Assembly: GCA_964585785.1 (NCBI GenBank) | Contig: CAZPFL010000036.1 | Span: forward strand, 1 to 29,607 | Direction of reading: 5' to 3' | Length of the DNA: 29,607 nt | Origin: WHUA01 sp964585785 | GTDB taxonomy: Bacteria; Pseudomonadota; Alphaproteobacteria; UBA8366 | Shown here: positions 24,323 to 29,607 of the stretch, piece by piece | Layout of the letters: each line of letters starts with the position of its first letter | Numbering within the stretch: position 1 is the stretch's first letter | Notes under the pieces: model-generated | What the model saw: the letters and a program-made list of their open reading frames with translations, nothing else | Database searches by the model: none | What the model was told of the DNA's origin: nothing | Position numbers and translations under genes: made by a program

Positions 24323-25072
24323 ATGGCGCTTCGCGACGACGTAACCCCCGAGGAGTGGCAGACCCGCGTCGACCTTGCCGCGTGCTACCGGCTGGTGGAC
24401 TTCTACGGCATGTCGGACATGGTCGGCACGCACATATCCGCGCGCGTGCCCGGGGAGCCGGATGCGTTCCTGCTCAACCCCTATGGCATGTTTTTCAACG
24501 AGATCACGGCCTCCAGCCTGATCAAGGTGAACTTCGACGGCGAGCAGCTGACGAAGGACACCGAGTATTCGGTCATCCCGGCCGGCTTCACGATCCATAG
24601 CGCGGTGCTGGAAGGGCGCAAGGATGTGTTCTGCGCGCTACACACCCACACTCGAGCGGGCATGGGCGTGTCGACGATGGAATGCGGGCTCCTGCCGCTG
24701 ACGCAGCATTCGATGCGCTTTTATGAGTGCATCTCCTATCACGACTACGAAGGCGTCGCGACGAACCTCGACGAGCGGGAACGGCTGCAACGGGACCTCG
24801 GCGAGAACGACGCGATGATCCTGCGCAACCACGGCCTGCTGACCTGCAGCCGGACCATCCCCGATGCGTTCAACCTGATGTTCCGGCTGGAGAAGTCCTG
24901 CCAGGCGCAGGTCGATGCGATGAACACGGGCGCCGAGCTGCAGTTCGTGCCGCACGCGGTCGCGACCCATTCCCGCGACGGCATGGTCAAGCGCGGCACC
25001 CAGCTCGGCGACATGGGCTGGCCGGGGCACCTGCGCCGGCTCGATCGCATGGACCCGAGCTACAAGCACTGA
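24323..25072 (+). CDS. Class II aldolase/adducin family protein, copy 2
   Basis: 249 residues, clearly paralogous to the preceding gene over its whole length; VTPEEWQTRVDLAACYRLVD is identical in both. Zinc ligands recur (ALHTHTRAG; RNHGLL), and the catalytic-Glu position is again Gly (PAGFTIHSAV). It lacks the 14-residue N-terminal extension of copy 1. Divergence is concentrated in the C-terminal 50 residues. Retention of two diverged copies suggests a hetero-oligomer or two related substrates. AAAAGGA lies upstream; 25 bp separate it from the carboxymuconolactone-decarboxylase-like gene. Confidence 0.92.
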   Translation: MALRDDVTPEEWQTRVDLAACYRLVDFYGMSDMVGTHISARVPGEPDAFLLNPYGMFFNEITASSLIKVNFDGEQLTKDTEYSVIPAGFTIHSAVLEGRKDVFCALHTHTRAGMGVSTMECGLLPLTQHSMRFYECISYHDYEGVATNLDERERLQRDLGENDAMILRNHGLLTCSRTIPDAFNLMFRLEKSCQAQVDAMNTGAELQFVPHAVATHSRDGMVKRGTQLGDMGWPGHLRRLDRMDPSYKH

Positions 25073-25097
25073 GCCTCTAAGAGAAGGAGCCCCGGCC

Positions 25098-25673
25098 ATG
25101 GCAGACAAGACGGTTGCGGCCGGGGCGGCGCGTTTCGAGGAGCCCGACCCGTCGAAGATGGATGCGGAAACGCGCCGCGTCTACGACATGGTTCTGGGCA
25201 AGCGCGGCAAGCTGCCCGGGCCGTTCCGGATCTGGCTCGCCAATCCCGAATTTTCCGAAATCGCCGAGACCTTCGGCCGGCGCGTGCGCTTCGGCTCGGG
25301 CCTGCCGCGGCGGATCGTCGAGCTCGCGACCATCATCGCCTGCCGTAACGCGAAGGCGCAGTATGCCTGGCACTCGCACCGCAACGCGGCGCGCGAGGTC
25401 GGCATCGACGAGGCCGTGATCGCCGCGATCCGCGACGGCAAGACGCCCAAGATCGAGGACGAGACGGAAGCAGCGGTCTACGCCTTCTGCCACGAGGTGC
25501 TGGAGAAGAAGTCGGTCAGCGACGAAACCTTCCACCGCGTCGATTCGCTGCTCGGCCGGCCGGCGCTGATCGACCTGATGGGGCTGATCGGCTTCTACGG
25601 CGTGGTCGCGATCACGCTGAATGCCTTCAACATCCCGCCGGCGGGCGGCGCGGCGCCGGAGCTGAAAGATTGA
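25098..25673 (+). CDS. Carboxymuconolactone decarboxylase-like (AhpD-fold) protein
   Basis: 191 residues. The CMD/AhpD fold is shown by LPRRIVELATIIACRNAKAQ (69-88), followed by YAWHSHRNAAREVGI with His92 and His94, and ETEAAVYAFCHEVLE (122-136). The redox CxxC of AhpD is absent (single Cys82), so it belongs with the decarboxylase-like, non-peroxidase members. Its role, perhaps tautomerisation or decarboxylation of a lactone or keto acid made by the neighbouring enzymes, is inferred from context. AGAAGGAG precedes the ATG; it is the third gene of the plus-strand run. Confidence 0.88.
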   Translation: MADKTVAAGAARFEEPDPSKMDAETRRVYDMVLGKRGKLPGPFRIWLANPEFSEIAETFGRRVRFGSGLPRRIVELATIIACRNAKAQYAWHSHRNAAREVGIDEAVIAAIRDGKTPKIEDETEAAVYAFCHEVLEKKSVSDETFHRVDSLLGRPALIDLMGLIGFYGVVAITLNAFNIPPAGGAAPELKD

Positions 25674-25777
25674 CGCCGCAGCACCCGGCGGCAGCACGGG
25701 ACAGGTGACAGCGCGGCGCGGAACGCTATGATCCGCTATCATTCGAAGGCGCATTCACAGAAGAACCGGGTCGAGCC

Positions 25778-26563
25778 ATGGCCACCGACAAGAAGACCGT
25801 TACCGCGGCGCTGCTGATCATCGGCAACGAGATCCTCTCCGGCCGCACGCAGGACAAGAACCTCGCCCATATCGCGACCGTGCTGAACGAGGTCGGCGTG
25901 CGCCTGACGGAGGTGCGCGTCATTCCCGACATCGAGGGCGAGATCATCGATGCGGTGAATACGCTGCGCAAGAAGTTCGACTACGTCTTCACCACGGGCG
26001 GCATCGGCCCGACGCATGACGACATCACCGCCGAGAGCGTCGCCAAGGCTTTCGGGCTCAAGCTGATCATCCATCCGGAGGCGTTCCGCCGCATGGATCT
26101 GCACTACAAGCAGATGGGGCGCGAGATGAACGAGGCGCGGCTGCGGATGGCGAAGACGCCGGAGGGCGCGACGCTGATCGACAATCCGATCTCGACGGCC
26201 CCGGGCTTCAACGTCGAGAACGTCTACGTCATGGCGGGCGTGCCGTCGATCATGCAGGCCATGCTGGAAGGCATCAAGGGCGGGCTCGTCGGCGGGGCGA
26301 CGGTGCTGTCGCGCACCGTCCTTTGCACGCTCGGAGAGGGCGACGTCGCCGCGGGGCTGGGCGCGATCCAGAAGGCGCATCCCGACATCGACATCGGCAG
26401 CTACCCGCAGTATTCGCGCGGCCACTTCCGGGTCAGCTTGGTCATGCGCGGCACCGACGCGGCGGCGCTCGACGGCTGCCGGGACGAGGTGATGGGCCTG
26501 ATCCGCAGCCTCGGCGGCACGCCGGAGGAGATCAACACCGAAGAGGCGGCCGCGGATGCGTGA
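25778..26563 (+). CDS. CinA-type molybdopterin-binding domain protein
   Basis: 261 residues, the MoaB/MogA-like COG1058 domain only: LLIIGNEILSGRTQDKN (12-28), the hallmark TTGGIGPTHDDIT (72-84), AESVAKAFGL and VMAGVPSIMQAML. The C-terminal nicotinamide-mononucleotide deamidase domain of full CinA is absent, as in many alphaproteobacteria that encode it separately. Bacterial members relate to pyridine-nucleotide or ADP-ribose recycling, and the competence name is historical. It lies 104 bp after the CMD-like gene and may have its own promoter. Confidence 0.93.
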   Translation: MATDKKTVTAALLIIGNEILSGRTQDKNLAHIATVLNEVGVRLTEVRVIPDIEGEIIDAVNTLRKKFDYVFTTGGIGPTHDDITAESVAKAFGLKLIIHPEAFRRMDLHYKQMGREMNEARLRMAKTPEGATLIDNPISTAPGFNVENVYVMAGVPSIMQAMLEGIKGGLVGGATVLSRTVLCTLGEGDVAAGLGAIQKAHPDIDIGSYPQYSRGHFRVSLVMRGTDAAALDGCRDEVMGLIRSLGGTPEEINTEEAAADA

Positions 26564-26585
26564 CCGTCGGGTGTCGTGCCGCGAG

Positions 26586-26682
26586 CCTCACCCCCACCCT
26601 AACCCTCCCCCGTCGAGGGGGAGGGCACGCGATGTCCGGACTTCTCCCTCCCCCCTTGCGGGGGAGGGCCGGGGTGGGGGGT
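26586..26682. repeat. REP-like doublet, hairpins inward, between CinA-type and phosphatase genes
   Basis: CCCTCCCCC (26603-26611) pairs with GGGGGAGGG (26617-26625), and again CCCTCCCCC (26646-26654) with GGGGGAGGG (26660-26668), each over a 5-base loop. The outer arms CCCCCACCC (about 26591-26599) and GGGGTGGGGG (about 26671-26680) pair. The half-units are the same as in 2230-2318, but in the opposite relative orientation. Its right arm ends six bases before the phosphatase GTG and supplies its only purine-rich leader. Confidence 0.8.
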
Positions 26683-26687
26683 AGCGC

Positions 26688-28157
26688 GTGCCGCGCGCCG
26701 AGGCCGACCGACGTATCCTGATCCTCGCCTTCGACGCGCTGCGGCCGGACATGGTCACGCCGGCGCTGATGCCCAATCTCTGCGCCTTTGCGGATGCCGG
26801 CTTCCGCTTCCCGCACAGCCGTTCGACGTTTCCGACGGAGACGCGGGTCAACCAGTCGGCGATGGTCACCGGCTGCTACCCGCAGCGCCACGGCATCGTC
26901 GGCAACAAGTTTCTCGATCCCGTTGCGGCGCCGGGCAAGCTGTTCAACACCGGCGACGAGACGCAGCTCGCCGAGGGCGACCGCCGGCTCGGCGGCAAGC
27001 TGGTCGACGTGCCGGTGATGGGTGAGATCCTCGACAAGGCGGGCAAGTCGCTCGCGGTCTTGAGCGCGGGCACGCCCGGCGGCTGCCGCATGCTGAGCCA
27101 CAAGGCGGAAGCGCTCGGCCTGTTCCGCTTCGCGCTGCACCGGCCGGACGCCTCGGTCCCGGCGGCCTGCATCGCCGAGCTGCAGCAGCGCATCGGGCCG
27201 GTCCCGCCGCACGCGATCCCGTCGCTCGACTGGCTGACCTACACGACGGATGTCTATCTCGATTACATCGAGCCGGTGCTGTGTCCCGACGTGACCGTGC
27301 TGTGGTACTGCGAGCCGGACAACAGTTACCACTTCGAAGGGATCGGCACGGCGCCCAACCTCGCGGCGCTGCGCCATCTCGACGCGCAGCTCGGGCGCAT
27401 CCTCGACTGGCGCGAACGGGCCGGACCGGGCGACGCGCTGCAGGTCATCACGCTGTCGGATCACGGCCAGATCACCGTGGCGGCGGAAAGCATCGACATC
27501 GCGGGCCGGATGCGGGCGGCCGGCTTCAGCGTCGGCGAGACGGTGTCGGACGGCGCGGACGCGGCGCTCGCGCTCTCCAGCGCCGGCGGGATCTATGTGC
27601 GCGACAGCGATCCCGATCTGATCCGCCGGCTCCTCGCCTGGCTGCAGCGGCAGCCCTGGTGCGGCCCGGTCTCGACCCGCGACGGCGAGGGCGCGCTGCG
27701 CCACGACCAGCTGCTCATCGACCACCGCCGCGCGCCCGACATCGGCCTCGTGCTGGCGAGCGACGACCGCGCCAACCCGCAAGGCCGGATCGGCTACACG
27801 CTGCAGAACGCGGCCTATCCGGTCGGCGGCGGGTTGCATGGCGGGCTCCATCCCATAGAGCTGCAGACCTGGCTGGCGGTCGCGGGCGACGCGTTCCGGC
27901 GCGGCGGGTCATCGCCGTTGCCGGCCGGGCTGGTCGATCTGCTGCCGACGATGCTGAGGGTGCTCGGCCTGCCGGTGCCGCCCCATATACAGGGGCGCGT
28001 GCTCGGCGAAGCGCTGGCCGACGGCGACGCCGTGGAGATGGAAGCGGTAAGCGGGACGGCTACGGCGGATGGCGTCGACGGCTACCGGGCACACCTCGCC
28101 TGGAGCCGCGTCGGCGACACGCCCTATCTCGAGCGCGGCTGGGTCGAGCGCGCCTAG
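26688..28157 (+). CDS. Alkaline phosphatase superfamily phosphodiesterase (NPP-like)
   Basis: 489 residues. The metal-binding and nucleophile motifs of nucleotide pyrophosphatase/phosphodiesterases are in register: Asp16 (LAFDALRPD), the nucleophile Thr52 in FPTETRVNQSAMVTGCYPQRHGI, Asp211 and His215 (EPDNSYH), Asp258-His259 (LSDHGQ) and a late His in GGGLHGGLHP. Without a signal peptide it is probably cytoplasmic. Substrate (nucleotide, phosphonate or other phosphodiester) unknown. The GTG at 26688 is the only usable start: an in-frame TAG lies at 26682-26684, inside the adjacent repeat. Its stop overlaps that of the convergent haemoglobin gene. Confidence 0.9.
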   Translation: MPRAEADRRILILAFDALRPDMVTPALMPNLCAFADAGFRFPHSRSTFPTETRVNQSAMVTGCYPQRHGIVGNKFLDPVAAPGKLFNTGDETQLAEGDRRLGGKLVDVPVMGEILDKAGKSLAVLSAGTPGGCRMLSHKAEALGLFRFALHRPDASVPAACIAELQQRIGPVPPHAIPSLDWLTYTTDVYLDYIEPVLCPDVTVLWYCEPDNSYHFEGIGTAPNLAALRHLDAQLGRILDWRERAGPGDALQVITLSDHGQITVAAESIDIAGRMRAAGFSVGETVSDGADAALALSSAGGIYVRDSDPDLIRRLLAWLQRQPWCGPVSTRDGEGALRHDQLLIDHRRAPDIGLVLASDDRANPQGRIGYTLQNAAYPVGGGLHGGLHPIELQTWLAVAGDAFRRGGSSPLPAGLVDLLPTMLRVLGLPVPPHIQGRVLGEALADGDAVEMEAVSGTATADGVDGYRAHLAWSRVGDTPYLERGWVERA

Positions 28158-28522
28158 CGCCCCAAGACGTCGTTGCGGACGCTGCCGGCGATGGCGAGGA
28201 TCTGGCTCGTCAGCTCGGCGGGCACCTTGAGCTGCTCCAGTGTCGCCTTGAGATGCTTCGCAACCGCATCGAAATGCAGGTCGTTTAGCCCCTTTGCGAC
28301 CAGCCCCGCATGCGCGTTGCGCAGGTCGGCGCCGTCATACTTGTTCGGGCCGCCGAAGACCATCGTGAGGAAGGCCTTCTGCTTGGCCCGCTGCTTCTTC
28401 ATGTCAACGGTGGTGAAGAACTGCTTGATCGCGTTATCGGCGAGAATCTTGTCGTAGAAGATATCGACAGCCGCATCCACCGCCGCAGCGCCGCCGATTT
28501 GCTCGTAGATCGTCTTGCTCAT
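28154..28522 (-). CDS. Group 1 truncated haemoglobin, copy 1
   Basis: 122 residues, the short 2-on-2 globin of group I. The proximal haem ligand is His71 (NAHAGLV) and the distal-pocket Tyr B10 is Tyr23 (IFYDKIL); YEQIGG at the N-terminus and KAFL..VFGGP follow the TrHbN/GlbN pattern. Such globins bind O2 and NO and can act in NO detoxification or O2 delivery. ATG 28522 follows GAGGA; the earlier in-frame start at 28537 is unsupported. The stop codon shares CTAG with the convergent phosphatase stop. A close paralogue is 167 bp upstream. Confidence 0.93.
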   Translation of the reverse strand: MSKTIYEQIGGAAAVDAAVDIFYDKILADNAIKQFFTTVDMKKQRAKQKAFLTMVFGGPNKYDGADLRNAHAGLVAKGLNDLHFDAVAKHLKATLEQLKVPAELTSQILAIAGSVRNDVLGR

Positions 28523-28586
28523 GATCCGTGTCCTCATGGAAGTTCAGCAGCCAGCGACGGTCGCGCCGCCCGTTCGATTGCGAGCA

Positions 28587-28601
28587 GCCTAAAAAATAGG
28601 C
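28587..28601. other. GCCTA/TAGGC inverted repeat in the haemoglobin spacer
   Basis: GCCTA (28587-28591) and TAGGC (28597-28601) flank AAAAA, about 65 bp upstream of haemoglobin copy 1. This could be an operator or promoter element; weakly supported. Confidence 0.25.
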
Positions 28602-28661
28602 ATTAATTTCTCGTTACAGAGACGAGTCCCTGAAAAGTCAGGTGAATTTGGACCACGCCGC

Positions 28662-28680
28662 CGATCGGGTGCCCCGATCG
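28662..28680 (-). terminator. Hairpin after haemoglobin copy 2
   Basis: CGATCGGG (28662-28669) and CCCGATCG (28673-28680) form a perfect 8-bp stem with a 3-base loop, ten bases beyond the copy 2 stop on the minus strand. No strong U run follows, so a terminator or mRNA-processing role is only probable. Confidence 0.4.
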
Positions 28681-28689
28681 AAGCGCGAT

Positions 28690-29058
28690 TCAGCGCCCCA
28701 GCACGTCGTTCCGTAGGCTGCGGGCAGCTTCTACGATTTGCGCCGCGGCACCGGCGGGGACGCGAAGCTCCTCCAGCGTATCCTTGAGATGCTTGACCAC
28801 TGCGTCGAAATGCGCGTCGTTCAGGCCCCGTTTGACGAGCGGCGCATGCGCCGCGCGCATGTCCTTTCCATTGTAGGCGCCGGGGCCGCCCATGACCGTC
28901 GACAAGAAGGCTTTCTGCTTCGCCTTCAGTCTCTTCCGGTCGATGCCGTCGAAGAAATGATTGATCGCGGGATCGGTCAGGACCTTGCGGTAGAAGGCGC
29001 CGACGGCGACGTCGACGGCGGGCGCGCCGCCGATTTCCTCGTAGAGTGATTTGGCCAT
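28690..29058 (-). CDS. Group 1 truncated haemoglobin, copy 2
   Basis: 122 residues, the same length as copy 1 and collinear with it: YEEIGG, FYRKVL with Tyr23, KAFLSTVMGGP, proximal His71 in AAHAPLVKRGLN, HFDAVVKHLK and the shared end RNDVLGR. The pair is a tandem duplication. Most differences lie in the pre-F loop and the E helix, so ligand affinity may differ. GAGGAG precedes the ATG by ten bases. Both genes face the same way, with a hairpin and possible separate promoter between them. Confidence 0.93.
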   Translation of the reverse strand: MAKSLYEEIGGAPAVDVAVGAFYRKVLTDPAINHFFDGIDRKRLKAKQKAFLSTVMGGPGAYNGKDMRAAHAPLVKRGLNDAHFDAVVKHLKDTLEELRVPAGAAAQIVEAARSLRNDVLGR

Positions 29059-29275
29059 GATTGCGGTCTCCTCTGCATGCCCCTCCCAGGGGTGGATGCA
29101 TCCGCTTCGCCCGGCCTTGCCGCAGCGCGAAAACCGCCCGGGCCGTGCGAAAAGGGCCGGGACGCTAGGACCGCAATGTTTCTATCGGATGTCCGTGCAT
29201 CGAGAGAAGTGTTTCATTTGTTTCAGCGGCGGTATCAGGGACTGGTCCGGAAGCCCGGCCGGCGCGCACTCTTCG

Positions 29276-29607
29276 TCAGAGATCCTCGTCGATCCCGATG
29301 TCCTCGAGCCAGAGCTTGCGCGTCTTCGGATCGGCGAGGAAGTCCGCGAACAGCTTCTCGCAGCCGGGATCGTTGAGCAGCACGACCTCGACACCACGGC
29401 TGCGGAGGAAGTCGATGTTGCCGAGGAAGGGGTGCTCGGGCGGGAAGGTGACCTTCTCCTGGCCGATGACGACGCGCTCGATCCCGAACTGGACGATGGT
29501 GCCCGCGCACATCATGCAGGGATTGAGCGTGGTGTAGAGCGTGACCCCATGGTAGTTGGCGTGCCGGCCGTAATTCTGCAGGCAGTCCATCTCGCCGTGC
29601 AGGATCG
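29276..29607 (-). CDS. Cytosine deaminase-like nucleoside/base deaminase (partial, 5' end beyond window)
   Basis: The frame is open to the right edge; about 109 C-terminal residues are visible. The zinc site of the cytidine-deaminase fold is clear: HGE (residues 3-5 of the fragment, catalytic Glu5) and PCMMC with two Cys ligands (30 and 33). The spacing and ending (VTLYTTLNPC, VVLLNDPGCEKLFADFL, WLEDIGIDE) follow yeast-type cytosine deaminase rather than TadA or guanine deaminase. It probably deaminates cytosine or a similar base. Zinc-ligand and catalytic residues are intact. Confidence 0.85.
   Translation of the reverse strand, partial: ILHGEMDCLQNYGRHANYHGVTLYTTLNPCMMCAGTIVQFGIERVVIGQEKVTFPPEHPFLGNIDFLRSRGVEVVLLNDPGCEKLFADFLADPKTRKLWLEDIGIDEDL

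Noticed and set aside
26323..26721. Plus-strand frame bridging the CinA-type and phosphatase genes
   Set aside because: It runs out of frame across the CinA-type 3' end and the REP repeat; composition shows no coding character.

Overview
This GC-rich window most likely comes from the chromosome of an alphaproteobacterium, plausibly of Rhodospirillales or Rhizobiales type. Evidence: strong G/C preference at third codon positions, a block in the order sfsA-map-radC that is common in alphaproteobacteria, a PAS_5-type protein, and scattered G/C-rich palindromic repeats of the kind seen in alphaproteobacterial intergenic DNA. I see no tRNA, rRNA, CRISPR array, phage gene or transposase. I recognise nearly every gene at family level, but for most catabolic enzymes the substrate cannot be read from sequence.

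Layout. 1-2204: the 3' end of a class III (CaiB/BaiF) CoA-transferase, then a ThDP-dependent enzyme of the acetolactate synthase/oxalyl-CoA decarboxylase superfamily. 2337-5370 (minus): a gamma-carbonic-anhydrase-like hexapeptide protein and a cytoplasmic BisC/DMSO-reductase-type molybdoenzyme. 5547-8475 (plus): an alpha/beta hydrolase, a nitronate monooxygenase and a PAS_5 protein. 8497-9794 (minus): an amidohydrolase and a Rid-family protein. 9928-10866 (plus): a solute-binding-like protein without a signal peptide. 10867-16613 (minus): the housekeeping block radC, map, sfsA, then a TauD/TfdA dioxygenase, an asparaginase-family protein and an MmgE/PrpD protein. 16764-17657 (plus): an isocitrate lyase/PEP mutase family enzyme. 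17677-18993 (minus): a histidine kinase with a degenerate receiver domain. 19372-22078 (minus): a more AT-rich pair, a GT2 glycosyltransferase and a polysaccharide flippase, bordered by long gene-poor spacers; this looks like an acquired surface-polysaccharide patch. 22267-23313 (minus): an LLM-class flavin/F420 oxidoreductase, divergent from a plus-strand run (23501-28157) of two tandem class II aldolase/adducin proteins, a carboxymuconolactone-decarboxylase-like protein, a CinA-type protein and an alkaline-phosphatase-superfamily enzyme. 28154-29058 (minus): two tandem group 1 truncated haemoglobins. 29276-end (minus): a cytosine-deaminase-like enzyme cut by the window edge.

Taken together the window is an accessory catabolic region (CoA-transferase, C-C lyase, hydrolases, flavin and Fe(II) oxygenases, a PEP-mutase-fold lyase, class II aldolase folds) wrapped round a small housekeeping core. 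No single pathway is proven. The observations most worth following are several enzymes lacking a canonical catalytic residue (asparaginase-like, Rid, class II aldolase-like), an orphan cytosolic binding protein, tandem haemoglobins, a kinase with a dead receiver, and a family of composite REP-type doublets, one of which appears to supply the ribosome-binding region of a downstream gene.
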